A DNA stretch of 59,091 nt from Amycolatopsis keratiniphila subsp. keratiniphila (GCF_001620365.2 NZ_LQMT02000011.1:4968-64058); one strand, 5' to 3'; counted from the first letter of the stretch, positions 1-10,397 are shown. Made by a program: numbers and translations. Notes: generated by a model not told the origin, from the letters alone.

Positions 1-78
1 AGTGGCTTTCGCAACGCCCGCCAGACACGGATGCCACCTCGCCTCGCCCCTCGAACCAACCGCTATAAGGAGCAGATC

Positions 79-3000
79 GTGACCGTTGACGACACTCGCG
101 CGAAGCCCCGCTCCAGCGTCGAGGACGTCTGGCCTCTCTCGCCGCTGCAAGAAGGGATGCTGTACCACACCGCGCTCGACAAGGACGGGCCCGACACCTA
201 CACGGTGCAGACCGTCTACGGCATCGACGGTCCGCTGGACGCGGGACTGCTCCGGGCGTCTTGGCAGGCACTCGTGGACCGGCACGCCGCGCTGCGCGCC
301 TGTTTCCGTTTCGTCAGCGGCGCGCAGATGGTGCAGGTCATCGCGCGGGACGCCGAAATCCCTTGGCGCGAAACGGATCTGTCCGGTCTGCCGGACGACG
401 TCGCCGACGCCGAGGTGGACCGGCTGGCCGCGGAAGAGGTGGCCGAGCGGCTGAGCATCGAGGTCGCGCCGCTGATGAAACTCCACCTGGTCCGGCTGGG
501 CCCGGAGCGTCACCGGCTGGTGCACACCCTGCACCACGTGCTGACCGACGGCTGGTCGATGCCGATCATCCATCACGAACTCGCCGAGATCCACGCCGCG
601 GGCGGGGACGCGTCCGGGTTGCCGCCCACCGTGTCCTACCGCGACTACCTCGCTTGGCTGGGACGGCAGGACAAGGAAGCGGCGAGGACGGCCTGGCGCG
701 ACGAACTCGCCGGGCTGGACGTCCCGACCACGGTCGCCCCCGCCGATCCGGCCAGGGTGCCGGATATCCACACGGCGGTGGTCGAACTGCCCGAGGCGGT
801 GACCGACGGCCTGGCCAAACTGGCGCGCGGCAACGGTCTCACCCTCAACACCGTCGTGCAGGGCGCTTGGGCGGTCGTGCTGTCACAGCTTTCCGGGCGC
901 ACCGACGTGGTGTTCGGCGCGACCGCGTCGGGACGGCCCGCCGATCTGCCCGGCGTCGAGGCGATGGTCGGCCAGTTGCTCAACACCCTGCCGGTGCGGG
1001 TCCGGCTCGACGGTGCGCGACGTGCCGTCGACCTGTTCGCCGAACTGCAGAGCCGCCAGTCGGCCCTCATGGCCCATCAGCATCTCGGCCTGCAGGACGT
1101 GCTCGCCATCGGTGGCCCCGGGGCGGTCTTCGACACGCTCGTCATCTACGAGAACTTCCCCCGGGCGGGGCTCGGTGAGGAGGAGGACACCGGTCTGGTC
1201 CTGCGTCCGGTGAAACGGGGACGCAATTCGTCGCACTACCCGTTCACCCTGATCACCGGACCCGGTGAACGGATGCCGCTCATCCTCGACTACGACCGGG
1301 GCCTCTTCGGCGAGGAGGCCGCCGAGTCGGTCGTCGGGGCGCTGGCCAGGGTGCTGGAGCGGCTCGTCGCCGAGCCGGGAGTCCTCATCGGACGGCTGAC
1401 CCTGCTGAGCGAGGCCGAACGCGCACTGGTGGTCGACGAGTTCAACGCGACCGAGGCCCCGGTCCCGGGCGAGTCGGTGCTGGAACTGTTCGGGCGGCGG
1501 GTGGCCGTGGCGCCGGAGGCGGTGGCGATCACCGGCGCGGACGGCGCGGACCTGACCTACGCCGCACTCGACCAGGCGTCGAACCGGCTGGCCCGGCACC
1601 TCACCGATAGCGGCGTCGGCCGGGGAGACCGGGTCGGGGTGGCCATGGAGCGGTCGCCGGAGCTGCTGATCGCGTTCCTGGCGATCTGGAAGGCGGGCGC
1701 GGCCTACGTCCCGGTGGACGTCGACTACCCGGCGGAGCGGATCGCGTTCATCCTCGCCGACTCGGAGCTTTCGACCGTGCTGTGCACGGAGGCCACCAGC
1801 GGTGTCGTCCCGTCGGGCGCGATCGTCCTCGACGCCGCCGAGACGCGGGCCGCCGTCAGTGCTTTCCCCGCCACGCCAACGGATTTCCGGCCGAGCGCGG
1901 ACGACCTCGCGTACGTGATGTACACGTCGGGCTCCACCGGGACCCCGAAGGGCGTGGGCATCCCGCACGGGGCGGTGGCGGGCCTGGCGGGTGACGCGGG
2001 CTGGCTGATCGGGCCCGGCGACGGCGTGCTGATGCACGCGACCCACGTCTTCGACCCGTCGCTCTACGCGATGTGGGTTCCGCTCTCGACGGGCGCCAGG
2101 GTGCTGCTCACCGAACCGGGTGTCCTGGACGCGGCCGGGGTCCGGCTGGCCGTCGGGCGCGGAGCGAACTACGTCCACCTCACGGCGGGTACTTTCCGTG
2201 CCCTCGCGGAAACCTCCCCGGAATGCTTCGAGGGCCTGGTCGAGATCGGTACCGGCGGCGACGTCGTCCCCGCGCAGTCCGTGGAGAACCTGAGGCGGGC
2301 CCAGCCCGGCCTGCGGGTGCGGAACACCTACGGGCCGACCGAGACCACCTTGTGCGCCACGTGGCTGCCCATCGAACCCGGTGAGGTGGTCGAGGGGGAG
2401 CTGCCGATCGGCCATCCCATGGCGAACCGCAGGATCTACGTCCTCGACGCGTTCCTTCGTCCGGTCGCCCCGGGTGTCGCGGGCGAGCTGTACATCGCGG
2501 GCACGGGCCTGGCGCGCGGGTACCTCGCCAAACCGGGCCTGACGGCCGAGCGGTTCGTGGCGTGCCCGTTCCTGCCCGGTGAACGGATGTACCGCACCGG
2601 CGACCTGGCCCGCTGGACCCGCGACGGCGAGGTGGTGTTCCTCGGCCGCACCGACGAGCAGGTGAAGATCCGCGGCTACCGGGTGGAGCTTGGCGAGGTG
2701 GAGGCCGTGCTGGCGGCCCAGCCCGGCGTGGTCGAAGCGGTCGTCGTGGCGAGGGAGGACCAGCCCGGGGAAAAGCGGCTGGTCGGCTACTTCGTCTCCG
2801 ACGGCGGTGACGCCGGCGCGGAGGAGATCCGGCGGCGGATGGGGCTGGCCTTGCCCGCGTACATGGTCCCGATGGCGGTCATCGCCCTGCCGGGCCTGCC
2901 CGTCACCGCCAACGGCAAGGTGGACCGCCGTGTGCTGCCCGCCCCGGATCTCGCCGGCCGCACGTCGGAGAAGGCGCCCGAGAGCGAGGCGGAGAAGGTG

Positions 3001-5673
3001 CTTTGCGCGCTGTTCTCCGAGATCCTCGGCGTCGACGGCGTGGGGGTCGACGACGCTTTCCACGATCTCGGCGGGAGTTCGGCGCTGGCCATGCGGCTGA
3101 TCGCGCGGATCCGGGAGGAGCTCGGCGCGGATCTGCCCATCAGGCAGCTGTTCTCCTCGCCGACCCCCGCGGGGGTCGCGAGGGCGCTCGCGGCGAAGGC
3201 ACGTCCCGCGCTGGAAGCCGTGAAACGACCGGACCGGTTGCCTCTCACGGCCCCGCAGCTGCGTGCCTGGCTGCTGGCGCGCCCCGGGGAAGAGACCGCG
3301 GGGCTGCACATCGAGGTCGCGCTGCGCCTGCGAGGCAGGCTGGACGTGCCCGCGCTGGCGGCGGCGCTCGGTGACGTCGCGGCCAGGCACGAGATCCTCC
3401 GCACGACCTTCCCCGGCGACGCGCAGAGCGTCCACCAGCACATCCAGGACACGCTGGAGGTCGAGCTGACGCCGGTGCCCGCCACCGAGGAGACCCTGCC
3501 CGGCCTGCTCGCCGAGCGGCGTGGACAGGTCTTCGACCTCACGCGCGAGGTGCCGTGGCGGTGCGACCTCTTCGAGCTCTCGGAGAAGGAGCACGTCCTG
3601 AACCTGCGGATGCACCGCATCCTCGCCGACGACGACTCGATCGACGTGTTCTTCCGCGACCTGGCGGCCGCGTACGGCGCGCGCCGGGAGGACCGGGTCC
3701 CCGAGCGGGCCCCGCTGGCCCTGCAGTTCGCCGACTACGCGGGCTGGGAGCGACGGCTGCTCGCCGACGAGGACGAACCCGGCAGCCTCACCAACGAGCA
3801 GGTCGTCTTCTGGCGGGACAACCTGGCGGGTATCGACGGGGAGACGGTGCTCCCGTTCGACCGGCCGCGGCCCGCCGTACCGTCGCGGCGGACCGGGTCG
3901 GTCGAGGTGCGGCTGGACGCGGAGACGCATGCCCGGCTGACCGCGGCGGTGGAACGGCTCGGCGCGGAAACGCCCGAATCGGTGCACGCGGCGCTCGCCA
4001 TGCTGCTGACCGGATTCGGCGCGGGCGAGGACCTGGTGATCGGTACCCCGAGGCCAAGGGACGAAGACCTGATCGATCTCGAGCCGATGATCGGCCCGTT
4101 CGAGCAACCGTGCGCCCTGCGGACGGATCTCTCGGGCGATCCGGACTTCCTCGAGGTCGTTTCCCGGGTCCAGGAGGCGGTCCAGGCCGCGGCACAGCAT
4201 CCCGACCTGCCCTTCGCGCGGATCGTCGAGCTGCTCGACCTGCCGGCCTCGCTTTCCCGGCACCCCGTGTTCCAGGTCGGACTGCGGGTGGCCGAGGAAG
4301 ACCTCGGGGCGTGGGACGCGGCGGAACTGCCGGCCCTGCGCACCAGCGCCGAACCCGGCGGGACCGGGGCGATGGAGCTCGATCTCGCGTTCGAGCTCAC
4401 CGAACGCTTCGACGACAACGACGACCCGGGCGGTATCGACGGCACCCTGCGCTACGCCGCCGATCTGTTCGACGAGGCCACCGCCGAATCGGTGGCCAGG
4501 CGGCTGGTCCGGGTCCTGGAACAGGTGGCGGAGAACCCCGGACGGCGGATCAGCGAGCTGGACCTCTTCCTCGACGACTTCGAGCGCGGACGTCCCGTCA
4601 TCGCACCGGCGCGGTGGTCCGGCGCGGTTTCGCCCGCCCTCGCCGAGCTGGCGGGCGAAACCCCGCTGGGCGCGCTCCTGCTCGACGAACGGATGAACCC
4701 GGTGGCTCCCGGCGTCGTCGGCGATCTGTACGTCACGGGACAAGCGGTGGACGGCGGATCGGGACTGCCCACCGTTCCCTGCCCGTTCGGCGAGCCGGGG
4801 CACCGGATGCTGCCGACGGGACTGCTCGCCCGCAAGACACCCGCCAAGACCCTGGTCGTGGTCGGCGAGCGGCGGCGATCGGACACCGCCGTGAAGACCG
4901 GTGACTTCGAGATCCTGTTGCCGCTGCGGGTCGCGGGTTCCCGCCCGCCGCTGTTCTGCGTCCACGCGAGCGGTGGGTTGAGCTGGAACTACGAGCCGCT
5001 GCTGCGCCATCTGCCGTCGGATCAGCCGGTCTACGGCGTGCAGGCGCGAGGATTGGCGCGTACCGAACCCTTGCCGGGCAGCGTCGACGAGATGGCCGCC
5101 GACTATCTCCGGCAGATCCGCGCCGTGCAGCCGTCCGGGCCGTACCACCTCCTCGGCTGGTCGCTCGGCGGGCGGATCGCGCAGGCGATCGCGACCCTGC
5201 TCGAAGCGGCGGGGGAGGAGGTCGGCCTGCTCGCCCTCCTCGACGCCTATCCCGTCTACATGGGACGGAACGCGGCAGGCACGCCGAGCCAGCAGGCCGC
5301 GCGTGACGAAGAAGCGCTCGAAAAACGGAATCAGCGGGACCTCGACCTCGCGGGCCAATTGGTCAAGGGGACGGCCGCACGGGCCCGGCTCGAAGCGGTC
5401 ATGCGCAACCTCTGGGAAGTCGGGCCACGGCACACCACTTCACCTTCCGCGAGCGACATCCTGCTCTTCATCGCGACCGTGGACCGGCCCGGCCATTTGC
5501 CCGTCCCGGTGGCGAAATCCAGCTGGAAGGAGTTCACGAGCGGCGCCATCGAGCCTCACGAGATCCCGTCCAACCACTACGACATGGTGCAACCCGCGGC
5601 GTTGGCCCAGATTGGACCCATCGTCGCCGAGAAACTCCGGTCCCGGCCGGAACGTGAAAGGACACAACGATGA
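79..5673 (+). CDS. bpsC: Glycopeptide NRPS, final module (C-A-PCP-X-TE), BpsC/module 7
   Basis: This 1864-residue NRPS subunit adds residue 7 and releases the heptapeptide. The order is condensation domain (HHVLTDG near residue 152), adenylation domain ([11 protein letters not shown] near 614), PCP (LGGSS, Ser about 1001), X domain and thioesterase (GWSLGG Ser about 1695, Asp about 1722, His about 1833). The X domain has HRILADDDS in place of HHxxxDG; in this family it recruits the Oxy P450s and does not condense. The adenylation code reads roughly D-P-Y-H-G-G-T-L-C, which I associate with 3,5-dihydroxyphenylglycine and which suits residue 7. GTG 79 was chosen because AAGGAG lies 6 nt upstream; an ATG at 31 in the same frame has no comparable site. 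An adenylation-like relic lies between X and TE (about residues 1528-1610). Earlier NRPS subunits lie outside the window. Confidence 0.95.
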   Translation: MTVDDTRAKPRSSVEDVWPLSPLQEGMLYHTALDKDGPDTYTVQTVYGIDGPLDAGLLRASWQALVDRHAALRACFRFVSGAQMVQVIARDAEIPWRETDLSGLPDDVADAEVDRLAAEEVAERLSIEVAPLMKLHLVRLGPERHRLVHTLHHVLTDGWSMPIIHHELAEIHAAGGDASGLPPTVSYRDYLAWLGRQDKEAARTAWRDELAGLDVPTTVAPADPARVPDIHTAVVELPEAVTDGLAKLARGNGLTLNTVVQGAWAVVLSQLSGRTDVVFGATASGRPADLPGVEAMVGQLLNTLPVRVRLDGARRAVDLFAELQSRQSALMAHQHLGLQDVLAIGGPGAVFDTLVIYENFPRAGLGEEEDTGLVLRPVKRGRNSSHYPFTLITGPGERMPLILDYDRGLFGEEAAESVVGALARVLERLVAEPGVLIGRLTLLSEAERALVVDEFNATEAPVPGESVLELFGRRVAVAPEAVAITGADGADLTYAALDQASNRLARHLTDSGVGRGDRVGVAMERSPELLIAFLAIWKAGAAYVPVDVDYPAERIAFILADSELSTVLCTEATSGVVPSGAIVLDAAETRAAVSAFPATPTDFRPSADDLAYVMYTSGSTGTPKGVGIPHGAVAGLAGDAGWLIGPGDGVLMHATHVFDPSLYAMWVPLSTGARVLLTEPGVLDAAGVRLAVGRGANYVHLTAGTFRALAETSPECFEGLVEIGTGGDVVPAQSVENLRRAQPGLRVRNTYGPTETTLCATWLPIEPGEVVEGELPIGHPMANRRIYVLDAFLRPVAPGVAGELYIAGTGLARGYLAKPGLTAERFVACPFLPGERMYRTGDLARWTRDGEVVFLGRTDEQVKIRGYRVELGEVEAVLAAQPGVVEAVVVAREDQPGEKRLVGYFVSDGGDAGAEEIRRRMGLALPAYMVPMAVIALPGLPVTANGKVDRRVLPAPDLAGRTSEKAPESEAEKVLCALFSEILGVDGVGVDDAFHDLGGSSALAMRLIARIREELGADLPIRQLFSSPTPAGVARALAAKARPALEAVKRPDRLPLTAPQLRAWLLARPGEETAGLHIEVALRLRGRLDVPALAAALGDVAARHEILRTTFPGDAQSVHQHIQDTLEVELTPVPATEETLPGLLAERRGQVFDLTREVPWRCDLFELSEKEHVLNLRMHRILADDDSIDVFFRDLAAAYGARREDRVPERAPLALQFADYAGWERRLLADEDEPGSLTNEQVVFWRDNLAGIDGETVLPFDRPRPAVPSRRTGSVEVRLDAETHARLTAAVERLGAETPESVHAALAMLLTGFGAGEDLVIGTPRPRDEDLIDLEPMIGPFEQPCALRTDLSGDPDFLEVVSRVQEAVQAAAQHPDLPFARIVELLDLPASLSRHPVFQVGLRVAEEDLGAWDAAELPALRTSAEPGGTGAMELDLAFELTERFDDNDDPGGIDGTLRYAADLFDEATAESVARRLVRVLEQVAENPGRRISELDLFLDDFERGRPVIAPARWSGAVSPALAELAGETPLGALLLDERMNPVAPGVVGDLYVTGQAVDGGSGLPTVPCPFGEPGHRMLPTGLLARKTPAKTLVVVGERRRSDTAVKTGDFEILLPLRVAGSRPPLFCVHASGGLSWNYEPLLRHLPSDQPVYGVQARGLARTEPLPGSVDEMAADYLRQIRAVQPSGPYHLLGWSLGGRIAQAIATLLEAAGEEVGLLALLDAYPVYMGRNAAGTPSQQAARDEEALEKRNQRDLDLAGQLVKGTAARARLEAVMRNLWEVGPRHTTSPSASDILLFIATVDRPGHLPVPVAKSSWKEFTSGAIEPHEIPSNHYDMVQPAALAQIGPIVAEKLRSRPERERTQR

Positions 5674-5879
5674 CCAATCCGTTCGACAACGAAGACGGTT
5701 CCTTTTTCGTGCTGGTCAACGACGAGGGACAGCACTCGCTCTGGCCGACCTTCGCGGAGGTGCCCGCCGGGTGGACCCGTGTGCACGGGGAGGCGAGCCG
5801 TCAGGAGTGCCTCGCCTATGTCGAGGAGAACTGGACGGACCTCCGGCCGAAGAGCCTCATCCAGGAAATCGGCGCCTGA
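5670..5879 (+). CDS. mbtH: MbtH-like protein
   Basis: This 69-residue protein has the usual length of the MbtH family and its Trp-containing signatures ([13 protein letters not shown] and the [10 protein letters not shown] tail). MbtH proteins bind NRPS adenylation domains and are needed for their folding or activity; in glycopeptide clusters the protein serves the Tyr- and beta-hydroxytyrosine-activating domains in particular. Its ATG overlaps the NRPS stop by 4 bases (ATGA), so the two are almost certainly translationally coupled. The same gene follows module 7 in balhimycin-type clusters. Confidence 0.95.
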   Translation: MTNPFDNEDGSFFVLVNDEGQHSLWPTFAEVPAGWTRVHGEASRQECLAYVEENWTDLRPKSLIQEIGA

Positions 5880-5885
5880 AAAGGT

Positions 5886-5914
5886 GTCCAGCCGCTCAAG
5901 ACGGCCGGTTGGAC
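5886..5914. promoter_or_regulatory. Probable StrR/Bbr-type activator box upstream of oxyA
   Basis: The 80-bp space between mbtH and oxyA contains GTCCAG, 17 bases, then TTGGAC. This fits the consensus I recall for Bbr, the StrR-family activator of balhimycin clusters (GTCCAR-N17-TTGGAC), and the region upstream of oxyA is a reported Bbr target there. A GGACGGGC/GCCCGTCC hairpin (5911-5931) overlaps the right half-site. No StrR-like regulator is encoded in the window. Confidence 0.65.
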
Positions 5915-5959
5915 GGGCTCGGCGCCCGTCCGGCCGGCCGGGGCGAAAGGATCTGCGCA

Positions 5960-7165
5960 GTGATCGAGGAGAACGACGTCGTCCGCGGCGATTTCGAGGA
6001 GATCAACGTCGACCTGGGGCTGGCGATCCACCGGCGTGATCGCTTCGACCCGGTGCCGGAGCTGACCGCCTTGATGGCACAGGGGCCCATGGCCGTCATG
6101 GGGGTCGAGGACGCACCCGGAGGACGGACCGCCTGGCTCGCCACCGGGTACGACGAGATCCGGCAGGTCCTCGGTTCGGACAAATTCACCGCGAAACTGC
6201 TCTACGGCGGCACCGCGGCGGGTTTCACCTTCCCGGGTTTCCTCACCCAGTACGACCCGCCGGAGCACACGCGCCTGCGGCGGATGGTGACGTCCCCGTT
6301 CGCCATCCGGCGGATCCAGGGTTTCCGGCCGCAGGTGGAGAAGATCGTCGACGCCACCTTGGACGCCATCGAGGCCACCGGCGGCCCGGTCGACTTCGTA
6401 CCGCGGTTCGGCTGGCCCATCGCGACGACGGTGACCTGTGACTTCCTCGGCATTCCCCGTGACGACCAGGTGGAGCTCTCGCGGGCCCTGCACGCCAGCC
6501 GGGCCGAGAAATCGGGAAAGCGGCGGGTGGCGGCGGGGAACCGGTTCTGGACGTACATGAACCAGGTCGTGAGCCGGACCCGCCGCGACCCCGGCGACGA
6601 CCTGTTCGGGGTGGTGGTGCGCGAACACGGCGACGACATCACCGACGCGGAACTGATCGGCGTGGCTTCGTTCGTCATGGGGGCGGGCGGCGACCAGGTC
6701 GCCCGCTTTCTCGCGGCGGGCGCCTGGCTGATGGTCGAGCACCCCGGGCAATTCGCGCTGCTGCGGGAAAAGCCGGAAACCGTCCCGGATTGGCTGGACG
6801 AGATGGTCCGCTACCTCACCAGCGACGAGAAGACCACTCCGCGCGTCGCGCTGGAGGACGTGACCATCGGCGGCTGCCCCGTCAAGGCGGGCGACGCCGT
6901 CACTCCCTCCTTCCTGGCGGCGAACCGCCGCGACTTCCCCGCACCGGAGGACCGGTTCGACATCGGCCGGGAGAAGCCCGTCCACGTCGCGTTCGGGCAC
7001 GGCATCCACCACTGCCTCGGCAGGCCACTGGCCGAAATGGTGTTCCAGGTGGCGATTCCCGCGCTGGCACACCGGTTCCCCACCTTGAAGCTGGCCGAAC
7101 CGGAGCGGGAGATCAAACTGGGGCCGCCGCCGTTCGACGTGGAAGCCCTGCCACTCGACTGGTGA
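5960..7165 (+). CDS. oxyA: Cytochrome P450 OxyA (D-O-E ring crosslink)
   Basis: This 401-residue P450 is the first of three crosslinking oxygenases. In vancomycin-type pathways OxyA forms the second (D-O-E) aryl ether on the peptide while it is bound to the PCP and recruited by the X domain. Visible motifs are the heme loop FGHGIHHCLG (Cys about 352), an ExxR-type helix around EMVRYLTSDE and an I-helix AGGDQVAR in place of the usual AGxxT. The frame stays open far upstream into the NRPS gene. GTG 5960 was chosen because it follows a purine-rich site (gaaagga) and starts the protein at the family's usual point. It is transcribed behind mbtH, with a putative StrR-type box immediately upstream. 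Confidence 0.92.
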   Translation: MIEENDVVRGDFEEINVDLGLAIHRRDRFDPVPELTALMAQGPMAVMGVEDAPGGRTAWLATGYDEIRQVLGSDKFTAKLLYGGTAAGFTFPGFLTQYDPPEHTRLRRMVTSPFAIRRIQGFRPQVEKIVDATLDAIEATGGPVDFVPRFGWPIATTVTCDFLGIPRDDQVELSRALHASRAEKSGKRRVAAGNRFWTYMNQVVSRTRRDPGDDLFGVVVREHGDDITDAELIGVASFVMGAGGDQVARFLAAGAWLMVEHPGQFALLREKPETVPDWLDEMVRYLTSDEKTTPRVALEDVTIGGCPVKAGDAVTPSFLAANRRDFPAPEDRFDIGREKPVHVAFGHGIHHCLGRPLAEMVFQVAIPALAHRFPTLKLAEPEREIKLGPPPFDVEALPLDW

Positions 7166-7223
7166 CACCGGAGGCGCGCGGGAGCGGGGGTCGTGATCGG
7201 GGGTGGGGTGATCGGCGGTGGGG

Positions 7224-7268
7224 TGAAGGCTCCCTTCGCCGCATTGGACGCGGGGAAAGTCACCTTCA
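7224..7268. repeat. Imperfect hairpin, GAAGGCTCCCTTC family
   Basis: A 19-base arm (TGAAGGCTCCCTTCGCCGC), a 7-base loop and a partly matching 19-base arm ending in CACCTTCA. It has the same layout as the copies at 7454-7496 and 52753-52797. This copy has the most mismatches in its right arm. Confidence 0.55.
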
Positions 7269-7315
7269 TCCGGGCGCCGCCGGTCCGCGCGGGCGAGTCG
7301 ATCACGGCCACGACG

Positions 7316-7328
7316 GTCCATAAGGGAC
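7316..7328. promoter_or_regulatory. Palindrome GTCC-N5-GGAC shared with the evaA upstream region
   Basis: GTCCATAAGGGACAT (15 bases from 7316) recurs exactly, in the opposite orientation, just upstream of evaA (28747-28761 covers the palindrome there). The core is an inverted repeat, as expected of a dimeric regulator's operator, but no binding protein is known to me. Confidence 0.4.
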
Positions 7329-7453
7329 ATTCGATGCCTCCAGGTGTCCCGATTCGGGCGCTCGGCGTGGGGTCGTGAGCGGCAATGGCCGGTCTAGTGA
7401 GGAGTGAGTCAAACGTGTCGTGGTCGTGGTCGCGGGAGGGTCGGTGGTGGGGT

Positions 7454-7496
7454 GATGGCTCCCTTCGCCGCGTCTAATGCGGTCAAGGGAGCCATC
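7454..7496. repeat. Hairpin, GAAGGCTCCCTTC family
   Basis: Arms GATGGCTCCCTTCGCCGC and GCGGTCAAGGGAGCCATC pair with two mismatches around a 7-base loop (gtctaat). This is the second copy of the element within 250 bp. It could act as a terminator or be a dispersed repeat. Confidence 0.6.
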
Positions 7497-7577
7497 GCCC
7501 CGGCCACTCGCCCGCCTCGCCCCGCTCCCGCCTCGCCCCGGCCACTCGCCCGCGCAGGCCACCTTCCGCCGGTGCCC

Positions 7578-7634
7578 GTGTCGCGAAAGCCACTTTCGCG
7601 ACGCCTGATGTCCCGAAAGTGGCTTTCGCGACAC
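7578..7634. repeat. Long hairpin, CGAAAGTGGCTTTCG family
   Basis: Two perfect 21-base arms (GTGTCGCGAAAGCCACTTTCG and its complement) flank a 15-base spacer. Bases 1-12 of the window (agtggctttcgc) look like the end of another copy, upstream of the NRPS gene. Confidence 0.65.
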
Positions 7635-7801
7635 GTTCGACAAGGGGCCCGTCTCATCCTCATGCTCCCAGGGTGATCGCCCGAACCGGACACGTTGCCA
7701 TCCGGCCCCACGAGCCGCTTTCATCCAGGGGAGCGACTGATCACGCGTGACCACCCTCACCGTCCAGGTCCGCGAATGTCTTGCAGCAGAGGAGCTTTCC
7801 G

Positions 7802-8998
7802 TTGAGTGGTGACGACTCGCGCCCGGTCCACATCCGGCGGGAGGGGCTCGATCCGGCCGCCGAACTGCTCGCCGCCGGGGCGCTGACGGAGGTCACCGTC
7901 GGTTCCGGGGCGGACGCCGTGACGACCTGGATGGCCACGACACACGCAGTCGTCCGGCAGGTGATGGGCGACCACACCAGGTTCAGCACGCGGCGGCGCT
8001 GGGACCGGCGCGACGAGATCGGCGGGGAAGGGATCTTCCGGCCGCGTGAACTGGTCGGCAACCTGATGGACTACGACCCGCCGGAGCACACGCGGCTGCG
8101 TCAGAAGCTGACGCCCGGGTTCACCCTGCGCAAGATGCAGCGGCTTCAGCCGTACATCGAACAGATCGTGTCCGAGCGCCTCGATGCGATGGAGCAGGCG
8201 GGATCGCCCGCCGATCTGATCGAGCTCGTCGCCAACGAGGTCCCGGGCGCGGTGCTGTGCGAGCTGATCGGGGTGCCGCGTGACGACCGCTCGATGTTCA
8301 TGCAGCTGTGTCACGCGCATCTCGATCCCGCGCGGAGCCAGAAGAGACGCGCGGCCGCGGGCGAGGCGTTCTCCCGCTATCTGCTGGCCATGATCGCCAG
8401 GGAACGGAAGGAACCGGGCGAGGGGCTGATCGGCGCCGTGGTCGCCGAATACGGCGACGAGGCCACGGACGAGGAGCTGAGAGGTTTCTGCGTTCAGGTG
8501 ATGCTGGCCGGCGACGACAACATCTCCGGGATGATCGGACTGGGCGTGCTGGCCCTGCTGAAGCATCCTGACCAGATCGAGGCGTTCCGGGGTGACGAGC
8601 AGTCGGCGCAGCGGGCGGTCGACGAGCTGATCCGGTATCTGACGGTGCCCTACGCCCCGACACCGCGGATCGCCAAGGAGGACGTCACCATCGGGGATCA
8701 GGTGGTGAAAAAGGGGGAGAGCGTCATTTGCTCCCTGCCTGCGGCGAATCGCGACCCCGCGTTGGTGCCGGATCCGGAACGGCTCGACGTCACCCGCGAA
8801 TCCGTTTCCCATGTCGCGTTCGGGCACGGTGTCCACCATTGTCTCGGTGCCGCTCTCGCCCGGCTCGAACTGCGCACGTTCTACACCATGCTGTGGCGGC
8901 GTTTTCCCACGTTGGCGCTCGCGGATCCCGGCCAGGAGAACAATTTCCGGCTGACCACCCCGGCATACGGATTGACCAGCCTGATGGTCGAGTGGTGA
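7802..8998 (+). CDS. oxyB: Cytochrome P450 OxyB (C-O-D ring crosslink)
   Basis: This 398-residue P450 closely matches my recollection of vancomycin OxyB, from its N-terminus (SGDDSRPVHIRREGLDPA) to its heme loop FGHGVHHCLG with the ligand at Cys347, the position known for OxyB. It installs the first aryl-ether bridge between residues 4 and 6 on the carrier-bound peptide. The I-helix reads LAGDDNISG, with Asp-Asn where many P450s have an acid-Thr pair, as in the vancomycin enzyme. TTG 7802 was chosen over an in-frame TTG at 7781 because GGAG lies about 8 nt upstream and the resulting N-terminus matches the family. A long gene-free gap precedes it, so it may start its own transcript with oxyC, the halogenase and the gtf genes. 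Confidence 0.95.
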   Translation: MSGDDSRPVHIRREGLDPAAELLAAGALTEVTVGSGADAVTTWMATTHAVVRQVMGDHTRFSTRRRWDRRDEIGGEGIFRPRELVGNLMDYDPPEHTRLRQKLTPGFTLRKMQRLQPYIEQIVSERLDAMEQAGSPADLIELVANEVPGAVLCELIGVPRDDRSMFMQLCHAHLDPARSQKRRAAAGEAFSRYLLAMIARERKEPGEGLIGAVVAEYGDEATDEELRGFCVQVMLAGDDNISGMIGLGVLALLKHPDQIEAFRGDEQSAQRAVDELIRYLTVPYAPTPRIAKEDVTIGDQVVKKGESVICSLPAANRDPALVPDPERLDVTRESVSHVAFGHGVHHCLGAALARLELRTFYTMLWRRFPTLALADPGQENNFRLTTPAYGLTSLMVEW

Positions 8999-9115
8999 GT
9001 CCCTTCGTCCATCCGGGTCGCTGGACCTCCGCTCGGCGACCGATGAAACTGGGGCCGACGGCGGATCGGCGAGACCGAAACGCACTCCCGGTCACTTAAG
9101 GAGCCTCCACTCGAC

Positions 9116-10336
9116 ATGGGAAACGGAACCGATCAGGCCGCGCCACTCCTGCGGGAGCCGGCGAACTTCCAACTGCGGACGAAGTGCGATCCGCACGAGG
9201 ACAATTTCGACCTCCGGGCGCACGGCCCGTTGTTCCGCATCGTCGGGGAAGCGTCCGCCCAGCTGGGCCGGGACTATGTCTGGCAAGCGTGTGGTTATGA
9301 CGTCGTCCGCAGGATCCTGGGCGATCACGAGAATTTCTCGACCCGTCCCCGGTTCACCCAAGGGGAATCGGGAACGCACGTCGAAGCCCAGTTCGTCGGC
9401 CAGATCTCGACCTACGACCCGCCCGAACACGGCCGCCTGCGGCGGATGCTGACGCCGGAGTTCACCCTCCGGCGGATCCGCCGCATGGAGCCCGCGATCC
9501 AGCGGCTCATCGACGACCGGCTCGACATGGTGGAGGCCGAAGGGCCGCCCGCGGACCTCCAGGGATTGTTCGCCGACCCGGTCGGAGCCGGTGTGCTGTG
9601 CGAACTGCTCGGTGTCCCGCGCGACGACCGGCGTGAATTCGTCCGGCGGATCAGGCGGAACGTCGATCTGGGCCGGGGGCTCAAGGCGAGGGCGGCCGAC
9701 AGCGCGGCGTTCAACCGGTATCTGGAGGACTTCATCGCCAGGCAGCGGAAGGATCCCGACGAGGGGCTCCTCGGCACGCTCGCACGGGAACACGGGGACG
9801 ACGTCACGGACGAGGAACTGAAGGGCCTGTGCACGGCGCTGATCCTCGGCGGCGTCGAAACCGTCGCCGGGATGATCGGTTTCGGGGTCGTCGCGCTGCT
9901 GGAAAATCCCGGGCAGATACCGCTGCTTTCGGAGGGCCCCGAGAAGGCGGACCGGGTGGTCGCGGAATTGGTGCGCTACCTGTCACCCGTGCAGCAGCCG
10001 AATCCCCGGCTGGCTCTCAAGGACGTGGTCGTCGACGGCCAGACGATCAAGGCGGGCGACTACGTACTCTGTTCCGTTCTCATGGCCAACCGGGACGAGG
10101 CGCTGACGCCGGATCCCAATGTGTTCGACGCGAACCGTGGTCCGGTTCCGGACATCGGATTCGGGCACGGAATCCATTATTGTATCGGCGCGGCGGTGGC
10201 CAGGTCGATGCTTCGGATGGCTTATCAGACCCTGTGGAATCGCTTTCCCGGGTTACGGCTCGCCGTGGCGGGCGAAGAAATCAAGTTTCGCAAGGCGTTC
10301 GTCGACTGCCCTGATCAGGTGCCGGTCACCTGGTAG
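9116..10336 (+). CDS. oxyC: Cytochrome P450 OxyC (A-B biaryl crosslink)
   Basis: This 406-residue P450 matches vancomycin OxyC from PLLREPANFQLRT near the N-terminus to the tail CPDQVPVTW. The heme loop FGHGIHYCIG places the ligand at Cys356, as known for OxyC. It makes the final carbon-carbon bond between residues 5 and 7, giving the rigid AB ring. The I-helix LGGVETVAG carries the acid-Thr pair (Glu-Thr). Three crosslinking P450s with no fourth member indicate a three-ring, type I or II scaffold without the F-O-G ring. AAGGAG lies 11 bases before the ATG. Confidence 0.95.
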   Translation: MGNGTDQAAPLLREPANFQLRTKCDPHEDNFDLRAHGPLFRIVGEASAQLGRDYVWQACGYDVVRRILGDHENFSTRPRFTQGESGTHVEAQFVGQISTYDPPEHGRLRRMLTPEFTLRRIRRMEPAIQRLIDDRLDMVEAEGPPADLQGLFADPVGAGVLCELLGVPRDDRREFVRRIRRNVDLGRGLKARAADSAAFNRYLEDFIARQRKDPDEGLLGTLAREHGDDVTDEELKGLCTALILGGVETVAGMIGFGVVALLENPGQIPLLSEGPEKADRVVAELVRYLSPVQQPNPRLALKDVVVDGQTIKAGDYVLCSVLMANRDEALTPDPNVFDANRGPVPDIGFGHGIHYCIGAAVARSMLRMAYQTLWNRFPGLRLAVAGEEIKFRKAFVDCPDQVPVTW

Positions 10337-10397
10337 TGACGGCGAAGAATATTCGGCAGCCACAACGGATTGACACTCGATCGAGGAATGGTGGGAT

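Larger units (their letters stand above)
7166..7801. other. 636-bp gene-free gap between oxyA and oxyB
   Basis: No convincing reading frame lies here; the short open frames are composition artefacts rich in Arg and Pro. The space contains three hairpins of repeat families found elsewhere in the window (7224-7268, 7454-7496, 7578-7634) and a short palindrome (7316-7328). Neighbouring cluster genes are separated by roughly 30 to 120 bp, so the gap stands out. In type III/IV clusters such as teicoplanin, oxyE lies between oxyA and oxyB. Confidence 0.7.

Noticed and set aside
883..5433. A minus-strand open frame of about 1516 codons antisense to the NRPS gene
   Set aside because: It is a shadow of high third-position GC on the opposite strand. 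It has no motif, and every domain of the sense protein is intact.
5303..5959. N-terminal extension of oxyA into the NRPS and mbtH genes
   Set aside because: The extra residues are Arg/Ser/Pro-rich and unlike any P450. A good ribosome site and family-like start are at 5960.
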